The notes beneath the pieces were generated by a model that worked only from the letters and a program-made list of their open reading frames with translations, ran no database searches and was not told where the DNA came from. The position numbers were made by a program, and so were the translations under genes. A stretch of DNA of 64,000 nucleotides from Closterium sp. Naga37s-1 (lineage: Eukaryota > Streptophyta > Zygnematophyceae > Desmidiales > Closteriaceae): assembly GCA_947471745.1 (NCBI GenBank), contig CANJKZ010000064.1, forward strand, positions 674,001 through 738,000, written 5' to 3'. Below, in pieces: positions 36,878 through 49,022 of the stretch (position 1 is its first letter; each line of letters opens with the position of its first letter).

Positions 36878-37011
36878 TGTTAGAATCTTAGGCAAGGTGG
36901 TTTGAACTATCGAGGAGTTTGGTACAAAAGTAAAACCTAAGGGGTTGTACCCCACAGTGAGTACCCCACTAAAGCCTACCTAAACTATAACATATAAACA
37001 TATGTTTGACA
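36878..37011 (-). repeat. E1 5' LTR
   Basis: 134 bp, identical to 28237-28370. Followed by GGAGG, the target duplication. Confidence 0.93.
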
Positions 37012-37016
37012 GGAGG

Positions 37017-37875
37017 AGGAAGAGGAGGGGGGGGAGGAGGGAGGGGAGGAGGGGGAGGAGGGGGAGGAGGAAAGGGAGGAGGCCATAAGCAGTCGCACTC
37101 GCGTTCAGGATCCCTCATAGAAGGGGTTCGCAACTGGGGAAGGTCTAAGGTGAGCATGCGAGGGAGTTTTGACCCTCCTTGCAATCCCCAGTTTGTTTTT
37201 CTTTGATTTGAATCCCTGATGTGCGCGCGCCTCCTAATGTTTGTGTTCTGACTGATTCTCTTCCCTCCAAACAAGGCTCCTGTGTGTTCCTCGTTTGCAT
37301 CCTCAATTTGCCCATGCCTATACTTGGATGTACAGCCAATCTTGCGTCGTCCTGCCTCTATGTTGTGACTTGCCCATCCTGCAGTCCTCGAGCTCATCGC
37401 ATCACTAACTCCTCTCGGCCATACCATCTGCTGTTGCTGCCGCCACTCCGATTGCGGCTGTCACCACTGATAGCAGCAGCAGCAGCAGCTACCGCAAGGG
37501 GTGGCATATCAGTTGCAATGTAGAATGCACGCCAAGCAAAGTTGAAGAGAATCAATGAGGGCCATCTGCCACGGCACTTGGGTGGTTCTCAAGGGAAGGT
37601 TCTGGTTTGCTTGTTACAGGTGTTTGCAGGGACTCGAGTCAGGAGGAGCTCTTTGTATAGCAAAATCGCTTAGATGCGCGTACAATATTGATGTGCAGAA
37701 GCAGTCCCAGGATAGAATTTCCTTTTGTTGCCACGATTAGCTCTGGATTAGAAACTTGTAATGCATAGGTGTTTCGAAGTAGTTGGTATAAGTATTGTTA
37801 AAATTCAATCATTTTAATCTGTAGCGTGGTATTTGGTGACAAGCTGAAAACATCCCATCAGAAACGGCTCATCGG
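37017..37875. repeat. right copy of the ~1-kb duplication, second part
   Basis: Matches 26030-26872 with nine differences in about 790 aligned bases outside the GGA tract (about 1%). After GGCTCATCGG it runs on into unique sequence (TTGGTTGTTGACAGC), whereas the left copy runs into the LINE poly(T). The junction to 37876 is therefore the ancestral arrangement. It carries a promoterless stub of the giant gene's 3' end. Confidence 0.9.
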
Positions 37876-39309
37876 TTGGTTGTTGACAGCACCTGAAAGT
37901 ACAGTAGTGCTATGGTAGAGAACGTGGGGATTTGCGCCATTCGTTCTAGTCTCAATACTCGATATCAGAACCTTTCGTGCAAGAACACATGTGCTGGCCG
38001 AAAGCATTGCTACTGGTGAAGACTTTTCTGGGTCACCGCCAAAACTAACGATCAAGCCCCATCACACCTTTTGCTGACGTGGGTGAGCTCGCTTTCTGCC
38101 AGCAAGGCCCAGCCAAGTCATCGAGCCAGCGCAGCGTTGACAATACATACGCGGCGCGCGGAGCCGACGGTCGCGAACTGATGGAATGTTCGCCCCGGCT
38201 CGTTGCATAATGCTGGTGGCGGCGATCGGGCAGCAAAGATTGCAAGCGGGGCAGGGTGGGACAGTGCCACTTTGGGTGCTGGTATGGTTGATATGGTTTG
38301 ATGTGGTTTAGTCGGGTGCTGTCGTTTCACCAAAAGGATTTCGACCCCATTCGGCTCGAGAAGTGAACCTGTATCAAGTGGAATGACGCAGTAGTGTACT
38401 CCACACGCGTGGGCATCTGGGAATCTGCAAGGCGATGGCTGGCTGAGTGGGTATCTGCACTGCATGCACCCCTTCCTTCTCCCCTCAATCCACGCATCCA
38501 TCCATCCACCCGCCCATCCACCCAACCACCGGTTTCCCCTCCCATACCATGCCATACATGCCATGCGGCATAACATCCCCATTTCCATTCCCTCCCCAAT
38601 CACACCTCCTCCTTGTTGCCCACCGCAATACAGTACACCTCGAAGCCTCCAATAGCTGAGCACTGCTTGCGGTGCACGTCAACTCACCTCACCTTCCGCC
38701 CCTCTTGCCTCGCCTCGCCACGCCCCCAACACAAACAACTCACCCAACCAACCTGTCATCCGCCTCCTCTCGCACTTACCATCTGCGCCACAAGCCGCAC
38801 GCGAAGGATCGTCTCGACTCGTTTCGCCTGACGGGAAAACCAGTTTCTCGCGCTCGCGTTAGTTGGTGGCTGGCAGGCAACGTTGCGCGCAGCGCGCAGG
38901 GGTGAGGGGGAATCAGCCCCAAATCTCCGCCCTTCGCGCCCCACCGTGGGCAGACCTGGAACGACACATTTTTATCGCCTCAAAACGCTATTCTTCCTCC
39001 ACATTCCTCACACACGCACTGTGAAACAGCCCCTTTCATCAGTCAAATTATCAATCTCGAATTGACCAGCTCACTCCAGTGCGTGTTTCCCGCAAGCCCT
39101 CTAAGGAGGATTCGCCTAGCGTCCACTATACCTCGCGAGTCACGCCAATACAACAGCCGCTCAGTCTTCATCACGCCACTTTATCCACCCAGCTCAAAAA
39201 TACCTCCTGTCACACGTGATCATTTTGTCGACTCAGAAGCTTCTTGCCGCAACTTCTTTGCGCCGTCGATTTAGACTTTCACCTGGGTCGTTTCGTTTCC
39301 ATCCGTACG
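37876..39309. other. intergenic and upstream flank of the 39310 gene
   Basis: Unique sequence with short CCATC/CCACC tracts near 38.5 kb and TGGTTTGA-like tracts near 38.3 kb. No gene is supported. The last few hundred bases are likely promoter and 5' UTR of the next gene. Confidence 0.45.
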
Positions 39310-40050
39310 ATGGCATCGGACTCCGTCCATCGCGACACGGGGATGATCGAGCTGGACCTGCCTCTCCCCGACGTCATCACCGCGACGGATGCGGCGGGAA
39401 CTTCGGCGATATCTACGCTTGTCGCAGGCCCAGGGAGCGTCAAACCCGTCTCCGCCGCCGAAGAAGCAGCAGCAGCAGCAGCCGGCATGTTTCTTGCCAA
39501 TACCCCTGGCGTTGTCACTGCGTGCGGCGTGCATGTGTGCGCGTGCTCGGACTACAAGGAGGCCATTTACGACCTCGCGAATGCGAGCTGGAGGCAGCTC
39601 GGGGACGTTTGTGTCATGAACAACAATCCCCGCAACTCTGGCAATTCCATCCCTGCGCGCTCCCACACTCTGCTCGAGAAGCGTGCCGATGATCCCGAGC
39701 TTCTCCTTTCGGCTGAAACTGCTGAGCAGGTCAACCAGCAGCACCCGCCCCAGCAGCAGGAGGAGCCGGCGCAGGAGGAGTTTTCGTTTTTCCAGTTTCC
39801 CGTCGTGCCCCAGCGCACCATGTCCCTCCCGCTTGTGGATCGTCCCCGCCTCGGGGAAGCCTCGCCCTTGGGAAACGACGGCTGGGCCGTGACGGGCGTT
39901 GCGGGAGCTGTGCCCGACTGGCGCGACATGTCGGCTGCGGAGGAGGTGCGGTGCGCCGCGATGCGCGAGCAGGGGTACTGTCTGTTCGCCAGGGGCGGCG
40001 GCGTGTGCTCCCCTGGCGGCCTTGGCGGGTTCTCCGTACCCGTGCAGTGA
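39310..40050 (+). CDS. unknown protein, 246 aa
   Basis: Start chosen at ATG 39310 (MASDSVHRDTGMIELDLPLP); the frame is open further upstream but without an ATG. Single exon. No family recognised. Visible features are an acidic/aliphatic N-terminus, Ala-rich stretch (EEAAAAAAG), a Cys-containing patch (TACGVHVCACSDYKEAIYDL), a Gln/Glu/Pro stretch before FSFFQFPVVPQRTMSLP, and a C-terminal patch EEVRCAAMREQGYCLFARGG that looks globular. No signal peptide or membrane segment. It differs from the other genes here in having little homopolymer. A T-rich 3' flank to about 40.6 kb looks like a 3' UTR. Confidence 0.5.
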   Translation: MASDSVHRDTGMIELDLPLPDVITATDAAGTSAISTLVAGPGSVKPVSAAEEAAAAAAGMFLANTPGVVTACGVHVCACSDYKEAIYDLANASWRQLGDVCVMNNNPRNSGNSIPARSHTLLEKRADDPELLLSAETAEQVNQQHPPQQQEEPAQEEFSFFQFPVVPQRTMSLPLVDRPRLGEASPLGNDGWAVTGVAGAVPDWRDMSAAEEVRCAAMREQGYCLFARGGGVCSPGGLGGFSVPVQ

Positions 40051-41696
40051 TTGGCGCCCGTCTCTGACCCAGGCTGCTGCGATTGTGCTGAAAAGAAGAA
40101 ACAAACGGACGGCTCTCTGCAGGGTTTTGTACATTGGATTCGGTGTCACACTCGGAAACACGGTGTTGGGACCAGCTGCGCTCGGGTGTGTGATGATGGC
40201 TACAGCACTCTGCGGGGGCGAGGCAGAGACACGATGCGGAGATTAAGGAGCAGGGTGACAACGGAGTCTGCAAGAGAAGCACGAGGGAAATTCGACAACA
40301 GCGGTTTGAGCGATTTGTGAGAGTGGGGATTCCAGACGGATGGAGGCGAGTGGGGATTCAGTCAGGGGAGTTCTCAGCCCTTTCCACGTTTACATTTTTG
40401 TACAGGAGCAAGTTTCTCACCACACTGTGCATGGCTACTTATGGCCGACTTCTGGTGGGGGGAGATAGCTGGTAGGGTTTTTTAGCTTGTACATAGCTGT
40501 CATGCTTGTTTTGAGGGTGTCCTTTCTATGGTGGCTGTGCTATGTACATGTTTAGCCATAGTGAGCTTCTGTATTATAATTTACTGCTGATGTTACCATG
40601 TTGAGCCAGTGGAGTATGCTGAACGAAGTACTAGTGCTCTCCCATCCTTGCAGCTTCAGATATACCGTATTACTTCAGTCAGACAAGGGATATAATACCA
40701 GATATATTACACAAGCTCTCTCTGTTTTAACTGACAAGGTTTACTGTATAAGTATGTTACGATTTGTGTACATTCAGGTTTCAGGGAGCAAGCAATTCCA
40801 AGCCTGCGAGCTGCACTCCACATTCGGACTTCACGAGTTTGCCAACGTCACCAGAACGCCCGCGTGACTAGGAGCTGCGTCTTGCCAAGTTTGCCACATC
40901 ACGATCCACGGCCTCTTCTGTGCCCAGACTTCACAGAACTCAAGAGATCGCATCTGAGGCGTTGAGAAGAATCACCAAACATCTGTTTTGAGTGAAAGTT
41001 GTTGAAGAGCTGGACACGTCAAGGGAGGCTGGAAAAGTCCCGTCCTGGCGTGTCACTTGTTTACCGTGGAATGAGGAGGAAGCGGTTGGAAAATCGGGGT
41101 GCGTTTCAGACCGCTTCAAGCCCCATTATGTAAAGACTACCGCATTTTCGAAGTTCTAGCACGATTTCGCGGTTTCACGAATCGACCCCCTATCCCAAAC
41201 AGCTTCGGGATTCAACAAGGAGTGGCACGAAAGGTGGTTCCCGAGTCGACACTCCATCCCAGATTTGTAAACGCGTCCTGAAGACGTGCTTTCCCATTTT
41301 CCCGACTGCTCACATCCCTTCCACCACATCACACTTGCACAGCATTTTTTTCGTTCCATATCACATTTGCTGCATCACAAGCACAACAAGCACCACCAGC
41401 ACAAGCTTCAGCCTGCCTTCAGGACGCTGTGTCACCTCCTCTCCTGCGTCGGTTCGAGGCGAGGCTTGCAGCGTCGAGATCATAGACTTGTTTCGGCGAG
41501 CTTGCTTCTGCTCTCGCCGGTTTTCGTGGTGCGTGTTCGCTCGTGCTTGCCGACTCGGAGTAGCTATCCTCTTGCATCCCACGTGCCGCGTTTGGCGGAA
41601 ACTATCACATAGCTTGCAGAGGCGACGCGTACGTCCCGCGAAATCCGCGAATCCCGCTACTCCACGTCGTTTCACAGTCGTCCCGTCTCTGGTCGC
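40051..41696. other. 3' flank and spacer before BCKDH E2
   Basis: First about 600 bases resemble a 3' UTR (T-rich, TGTACAT-rich). The remainder is unique sequence including the upstream region of the next gene. No coding evidence. Confidence 0.45.
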
Positions 41697-44600
41697 ATGG
41701 CGGCCGTGCGAAGAACCGCAGTCGCTGCGACGCGACTGCTGGACTGCGTCGCCGCAGTCGCCGCATCTGGGCGGCACCACATGATTGCGGTGGATTTTTC
41801 TTCCCAATCCATCCCCGATAAACGCATGCCACGGGAATACCACACCGCGCCTATATCCTCTCCAAGTAACCTCATCCGTTGCTCCTCCTCGTCCGTCGCG
41901 TCTTATTCTTCGCCGCACAACGCGCCATGCTTTTCCGAGTCGCAGTCGACTCGGAGAAACCACCCTGCTGGTTTACTTCACGGCGCACTCTTCCGCGGAA
42001 CAGGATACGCGCGCCGATTCCATCCCCCACTACCCGCCGCTATTTCCCCCATCTCCGCGCGCGGAATCGCTGGAAGCGCTACTAGTGGCGCGGAGCCTGG
42101 CGGAGGCGCGGAGGACTGCGGGGGCGGGCACGCGATTTTGGAGCTGAAGCTGGCGCAGACCGGCGAGGGGATTGCGGAGTGCGAGTTGCTGCAGTGGTTC
42201 GTGGAAGAGGTGAGCGGTGGGGCAACGCGGGGCGAGACGGGGAGGGCCGGGAGGGCGGGGGATGACGGGAGGTGAGGGGGGGTGAGGGGAGGGACGGGGA
42301 GGGTGCGTGAGGGTGGGCGACTGGATATTACTTCTCACTCGCGAAACTTTATGCATCCTAGAAATATTCACTCAGGATCCCGACAACCTCGCGCGTTTCT
42401 GTCGCCCCCTCATGTTCTCCTCCCCCAAATCTCCCCCTCTTCTTCCCCCTTCCTTTCACCTTCCCTCCCTACCCGCCCGCTCCTCCCGCTCCCCCCACCC
42501 CCCACTCTCCTCCGCGCGAGCGCAGGGCGAGGAGGTGCGCGCGTTCCAGCGCGTGTGCCAGGTGCAGAGCGACAAGGCTACGGTGGACATCACGAGCCGC
42601 TTCCACGGCCGCATCCTGCGCACGCACTTCATGCCGGGGGACGTCGTCAAGGTGCGCTCCGCCACGCGCGGGGGAGAAAAGGATGAGGGGGAGGAGGATG
42701 TGGGGGAGGATGGGAAGGTGCAGGGAAGTGTTTTTGACGCGGGTGGCAGGGGGGGTGTTTGAAGGGAAGGGGATGGTGGAGCGGATGAGGTGCTGAACAA
42801 TGCTTCGAGGTTTTTTCTTTCTTTCTTTCTTGTTTCTTCTTTTTGTTTATCTGATGTCACAACTTCCTTTGTGTCACGACTCTCTCTCTCTCTCCATCCA
42901 TCCATCCATTGCACCATGACAGGTTGGAGAGACGTTAGCGGACATCCTTCCTCCCGGCGCAGGCGAACCTGTAGCCACGTCAGCACCGCCACCTCACGAC
43001 ACGTCATCAGAGCCACAATCATCGTCAGCCTCCTCCACCTCTTCTTCTTCCACCACATCGCAATCTCACTCCGATCAAAGCCACGAAGTGCTGGCAGTGC
43101 CAGCGGTGCGCCACCTGGCGAGGACGCACGGGATCAACCTGGCTGACGTGGAGGGCACGGGCCGGGACGGGCGCGTGACTAAAGAGGATGTGCTTGCATA
43201 CGTGCAGTCACGGCAAGGCGTGGAGGAGGAGATGAGGATGGAAGAACATGTGCTGGAAGGACCAGAACCAGCCATGGCTGAACCAGGGGGGCTAGGAGCA
43301 GCAGCAGCAGGAGGAGGAGGAGGAGGAGCAGGAGGAAAGGGAGGAGTGCTGGTTGGAGGGGGGGTGGAGGCTGGGGCAGGAGAGGCGGTGGGGCGGATGG
43401 GTGTTGCTGCTGCTGCTGTTGGTGTGCAAGGAGAGGGTGTGGGCGCGGGTGCGTGTGCGAGAGCACGCGTTGAAGACTCTAACGACATCCTGCTGCCAAT
43501 GCGGTGAGATGGTCGGGGCGTGTGGTGACGTAGATGTATTGAAAAAAGCATGGAAGGAATGGGATTAACAGACTAAATACTGTGTTAGTGGGCAATACAT
43601 GGCACTGCGTGCATTCCAGTGGGAAGCCACAATCGGTCCAACGTCAACACCACACATACTCGAGAAAGCATTAAATCCCTCTGCGAAATGTCTCTATCGC
43701 CCACGCTCCGCTCCTACCCACTCGCTGGACTCTCCGCTCTTCCCCCATGCGCCCCCGCCTCCCTGCCTCATTGCACCTCCTGATCCTCCCCCTCAACGTG
43801 ATAACGCGTTTTGACCCGTTCCAATACTCCCCTGCTCAGCTTCGCCTCCTCATCTCCCTCATATCCTCATCTTTCCACCACCCCATCTTCCAATCCCCCC
43901 CATGCAGAGGGTACCGGAGGGCCATGGCGAGGGCAATGGCAGCAGCGCTGGCAGTGCCGCACTTCACCTTCATGGACGAGGTCGCCATGGATGCTGCTCT
44001 CTCCCTGCGCTCCCAGCTCAACTCCGCCTCCTCCTCTGCTGCTGCCTCTGCCGCTGCTGCTGCTGCTGCCAGTGCCGGTGGTGGTGGTTCTGCTGCTAAG
44101 CCTGCTGCAGCTGACAAGGCAGGAGGAGCGGCGGCGGTGCGGTTGACGCATCTGCCGATTCTGGTGAAGGCTCTGTCGGTAGCGCTGCACGACTACCCCA
44201 CGCTCAACAGCACTCTCGATGACGCTTCCATGAACCACCTCCGCTGCAAACGTAAGACGCCCCTGCTGCTGCTGCTGCTGCTGCTGGCACTGACGCTACC
44301 CCACATCCAGCTGTTAACGCTTTTGCTTCCAGGGCTGTTCGACCTAAGTTTTAACATCTTTTGATGCCTATGTTTCGCCCTTGTCATCCCTCCCCACACA
44401 TCCTCCCACGTGTGAGCATGCAGGAGCGCACAACATTGGAATTGCCATGGCAACGCCATCAGGCCTCGTGGTTCCCAATGTCAAGAACTGCCAGAGCAAG
44501 TCCATTCCCCAGGTAGGTATACCGCCGCCCATTTTTCAAGAGCTCTAACTTTTTTCTGCAAGTATGTTTTACGCACGCTAGTTGACGCCATTCCAAGCTG

Positions 44601-45662
44601 CGAACGGTATTTCTAACGTCTAAGCCCTTTTGACTTCGGCCCACTTGCCTCCCATTCCTTAACGTCTTCCGGCGCCTCCTCCACCAATCAGATCGCAGAG
44701 GACATTGCCCGACTGCGCCGCCTGGCGCTGCTGAACCAGCTGCCCAATGAGGACGTGACAGGTGGCACCATCTCCATCTCCAACATCGGCAGCATCGGTG
44801 GCACGTACGCCACGCCCCTGGTGCATCTGCCAGAGGTGGCCATAGTGGCGCTGGGCCGTGTGCACACCGTGCCCCGCTTCGATTCCTGTGGGAACGTGGT
44901 TCCGGTGGCATTCATGAATGTACGTGGGGCGGTGTGGTGGGGTGGGGTGTGGTGGGGTGAGGTGGGGTGGGGTGGGGTGCCATGAATGGCGCAATCATCG
45001 ACGCCGCTGGTTCATCTGCCAGAGGTGGCTATCGTGGCTCAGGGCCGCGTGCACACCGTGCCTCGATTCGATGCCCATGGGAACGTGGTGCCTGTGGCAC
45101 TCATGAATGTACGTGGTGTGGTGCAATGGGATGGGTGCGGTGGGGGGGGGGGGGGGGGGGGGTTGGGGTGTGGTGTGGTGGCATGGGTGGCGTAGTGGTG
45201 CGGTGGAGTGATCAAGTGTGGGTGTGTGGTTGTAAACACAGGGCGAGGCTTGGCATGGCGTGGCATCCTCTAACAGACATTTGGTCTTCACCTACCGACA
45301 ATGTCTCCAACCCCTTCCCCTCCTGTGTGTCCCTTGTGTATCTTTCTTTCACATCGCCCAATACTCTTCTGAACCCCATCTGTGTAAGCCATGCCATGAC
45401 GGACTGCCCGTCTTGCTGTGGTCCCCTTGCCCCAACCCTCTGAGATTCTTCCACCCACTGTGACCTTCACTCAACTGACACCCCCCCTGCCCCTGCACCC
45501 CTCTGCAACCCTGTCACCCCACTGACACCCCTGCGCCGCCCCCCACAGGTGAGCTGGTCAGCGGACCATCGGGTTATTGACGGTGCCACGCTAGCTGCCT
45601 TCTCCTCGCACTGGAAGTCCTTTATTGAGTGCCCCACCAACCTGCTGCTGCACCTCATGTAG
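41697..45662 (+). CDS. branched-chain 2-oxoacid dehydrogenase E2 (dihydrolipoyl transacylase)
   Basis: Exons: 41697-42209, 42526-42651, 42923-43503, 43908-44251, 44424-44512, 44692-44919, 45549-45662; all GT-AG, phases consistent, 664 aa (about 480 is usual). Transfers the acyl group made by BCKDH E1 to CoA in mitochondrial Leu/Ile/Val breakdown. Basic N-terminus ([15 protein letters not shown]) fits mitochondrial import. One lipoyl domain, residues about 145-221, with the lipoylated Lys in [10 protein letters not shown] (about 188). The peripheral-subunit-binding domain is [20 protein letters not shown], about 270-305. A Gly/Ala-rich linker follows, then the acyltransferase domain from [12 protein letters not shown] to the end, with [15 protein letters not shown] and the catalytic motif DHRVIDG (His 634, Asp 638). 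Extra length is in the presequence and low-complexity linkers. A partial copy of exon 6 lies in intron 6. Confidence 0.96.
45004..45111 (+). repeat. partial copy of BCKDH E2 exon 6 in the following intron
   Basis: Copies the last 36 codons of exon 6 ([13 protein letters not shown] ... MN) plus its 5' splice site GTACGTGG. It stays open in frame. Of 14 differing codons, ten differ only synonymously. No AG acceptor is visible directly in front, so inclusion as an exon is doubtful. Confidence 0.9.
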
Positions 45663-46311
45663 ACTGTAGATGGAGAGCGTACATGGCAAGTCTTAATGGG
45701 GCTGTATATAGGCTGTGCTTGTGGCGCTATTTCTGAGCTTGCACTGTGTGTAGGTATGTGTACAGTCTTTTTTCCTGTAAATATTTGTCATTTCTTTTTG
45801 CTTTCAAGCCTCATATGGATGGTGGTAAAACCTCGAATGCACCATAGTATCCCCGCCCTTGGCCATCTTCGGATAGGTATGTGCTCCATCATTGATTCAC
45901 TGTCAGGCTGTCGTGCAAAGAATACGAGCAATAAAGCAATCAAGCTAACAAGCAAGCAAGGTTTTCACGGCGCACAAGTCAAGCAGCCATAACTCCCTCC
46001 CAGCAAGCCACTAGGACGGGCAAGGCAGGCGAATACGTAAGACCACAGCCCGGCAGCAGACAACCTAAGCCAAGTTAACCAAGCCACACAAATACGGTAA
46101 CATATACGGTACCATCAAATACGGTAGTGGGGTGGGGACCTAGCATTACTCTGTAATGAAGAGTGACGACGCCACCAAACACCGATCACTGGGCAGTAGA
46201 CAATGGAGCACATCGATACCGTTGCTGCCTGCCATGTTGACAAACGGGGGGACCGTTGGTCCTTCGCTGAATACCCACCCACAGTGCAACCATAACTGCC
46301 CCCCACCAACC
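45663..46311. other. 3' flank of BCKDH E2
   Basis: Likely 3' UTR then unique spacer up to the E3 target duplication TGGAC at 46312-46316. No gene seen. Confidence 0.5.
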
Positions 46312-46316
46312 TGGAC

Positions 46317-46444
46317 TCACAAAGTTAGCGAACAACGGAATCTGTGAACTAGGGAAACAAGGGATACAAATAGCAACCCTAAAAGTGTTGTACTCCCTAG
46401 AGTGCTACTCACTGTAGCCTAAGAACCTATAATAACATTTGACA
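46317..46444 (-). repeat. E3 3' LTR
   Basis: 128 bp, TCACAAAG ... TTTGACA on plus; pairs with 53030-53157. Confidence 0.92.
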
Positions 46445-48916
46445 CACCCCCATAGGCTAAGTGAGGGGCATCAAAGCAAGCAGGGTGAACAAACGGTCAC
46501 AAGACCAGTCAATGCAAGAAGCAAAGCAAGCTCAGGGTGGATCTCAAGGACACCACACAAATTCCGAGCACAAGCAAGCGGCCACAAGGCCAGTTCAAGA
46601 GTTCACTAGGATATATATAGCAAAGCACAACAAGCAGAGCAAACAGCAAGTCTACAGCAACCGAGGGCCTACCTCAACAAGCCCCAACTGCACACAGAAC
46701 CTGTGGTGGTCACCAAGCGCTAGGGCCTTGGTGAAGACGTCTGCAGTGTTGGCCTCTGAGGCCACAAAGTCCAGGCGTGCCTGGCCGCGTCGCTGCAGCT
46801 CTCGCAGAAGGAAGTACCTCACGTCAATATGCTTCACTCTGCTCTCCAGTCGAGGCTCTCGACAGAGGAGGATCATGGCCTTGTTGTCAGCGTACAAGGT
46901 CGGTGCAGAGCGAGGCCGCTCACCAAGGTCGGTGAGCAAGAAGGTCAACCAGCGAAGCTCCTGTGCCGCCATGGCACCAGCGTAGATCTCTGCCTCTGCA
47001 CTGGAAGTAGCCACAGACGACGACCGTGTAGACCTCCACGACATAGCACCAGCACCCAGACTAAAGCAGTAACCCTGAGTCGAGCGCTGAGTCTCCACGT
47101 CGTCAGCGTAGGAAGAGTCGCAGTGACCAGTCAACGCCACTGGCTGAGTCCCTCCAAGCACAAGCCCCATGCCTGATGTAGTCGCCAGGTACTTCGCCAC
47201 CCTCACAGCAGCTGTCCAGTGGACAGGACGGTGTCTCCCAGTCGCAACAAAGCGAGAAAGTATGCTGAGGGGAAAGGCGAGGTCCGGCCGAGTACAAGTC
47301 ATCAGGTACATGAGGCAGCCCACCAGCTCTGCGTAGGGACCACTGGACTCAAAGGCTCGTCGGGAAAGGGGCCAGTGAGTCTGTGGTCAACAGCAAGAGG
47401 TGTGGGCTGTGTGGTGGAGAACTGGAAGTCGAACCGCCGAAGGACCTGCTGCACCATGTGTGACTGAGTCAGTGTGATGGTGCGAGTGGCTCTGTCCCTG
47501 GTGATCTGCAGGCCAAGGTAGCGCTGCAGTTCACCTAGGTCAGTGCACGTGTGTCTCTTCTGCAGTTCGGACTTCACCTGAGCCATAGCTGCCCTGTCTG
47601 CTGTGGCAAAGACCAAGTCGTCGACGTACACTAGTATAAAGAAAGGAGTGGAACCAGTGCGAACAAACAGCGACGGGTCGGCAGAGGAAGGACAAAACCC
47701 AAGGTCACGAAGCGTGGAGCGAAGAGTGTCGTGCCACTCACGGGGTGACTGGCGGAGACCGTAGACTGGCCGTCTCAGGCTCCACTGGGTCCCAGGTGGG
47801 AAGGTGTTAGTGAAGCCAGGAGGGCGGCGCAGCCAGATCTCCTCGTGTAGTCGGCCCTGAAGAAACGCAGTAGAGAATTCAAGGGAGTGCAGCTCGTAGT
47901 CTCGCTGTGCTGCTACGTGTAGTAACACACGAAGAGTAGTCATCTTCGGGGTCGGGGCGAAGGTCTGGAAGAAGTCAACTCCCTCACGCTGACTGAAACC
48001 CCTAGCCACGTAGCGCGCCTTGAACACAGGTGGTGAACCAGGCGGCCGCTTCACCTTGAAGAGCCACATGCCATCGACTACGTTCGCCCTGGGAGGGGGG
48101 ACTGCGTCGACGTAGGTGCCTGTGGATCTCCAAGACGCTAACTCCGAGGCCATAGCCGCTTTCCACTGTGAGGCCCACGCCCCTGACACTGCCTCGCGGT
48201 AAGTGCGAGGAGTCGGTATGTCAAGGGCGTCGGGGTCTCCCTCAGGGGATAGCAGCATGGCACAGACAGAGGGAGAAGCGGCTGCCCAGTACTCCAGCTC
48301 AGACTCTCTGTCCTCTAGGACGTCACAGCCAAGGGCAAACCCACCCCCGACGGACAGAGAACGGGAGGGAGGAGCTGGCACCACACGGGTGGTGTAGTCA
48401 AGGCGACTGGCGGCAGCAAACTCAGCGACAGCGGCAGTGAGAGCCGATACAGACGACGGAGGGAAACGAGAGTCGGTGACAAGAGTGGCGAGGACACGAG
48501 AGACAACAGGACGAACAGCGCGGTAGTAGTCAGTGACAGGAGTAGGGGGGAAAGGGAGAGAGGACGGAGGCGGAGACGGGAGAACGGACTCAGGAGGAGG
48601 ACGACGAAGAGACGAACAAAGGAGGGCAGTGCGGAGGTCGGTAACGGGAGACGAGTGACGAGCACGCGGAGGACAGGGACGGACACGAGAGTGCGGGACA
48701 CCAGGTGGAGGACACTGCGGTGGAGGAGAAGACCAGACCGCCGGACTGGCGTCAGGAGGAGGAAACGTGGGACCAAACGCTGGAGGGGACGGAGTGTGAA
48801 CAGGAGGAGAGGAGGGAAGACCAAGGGCCCGAAGGCCACTCACGGGTGGGAACAACTGCCGCTCCAGAGGGAGCTGCTGTGGTCGCAGCTGCGGCGGCGG
48901 TGTCTGCTGCTGCTGC

Positions 48917-49022
<106 letters not shown>

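Larger units (their letters stand above)
28237..37011 (-). mobile_element. E1: Ty1/copia LTR retrotransposon, carries a nested element
   Basis: LTRs at both ends are identical over 134 bp and flanked by a 5-bp target duplication GGAGG. In the minus orientation the order is 5' LTR, a PBS like initiator tRNA-Met (TGGCATCTAGAGC, next to 36877), GC-rich leader, gag (36.3-33.5 kb, split by E2), protease (LDSGAS, about 33.2 kb), integrase (HMDVWGP, about 32.5 kb), a long GGAEPGGAE/GAAEG repeat linker (31.7-30.8 kb), RT (VYVDDLVF, about 29.6 kb), RNase H (to 28.6 kb), a polypurine tract (CTATGGGGGTG, next to 28371), and 3' LTR. This is copia order. Identical LTRs point to a very recent insertion. 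It is broken: one large insertion in gag and about one further interruption of the coding region. Confidence 0.92.

Noticed and set aside
39244-39309. N-terminal extension of the 39310 protein
   Set aside because: The open frame upstream has no ATG, so the start at 39310 is preferred.
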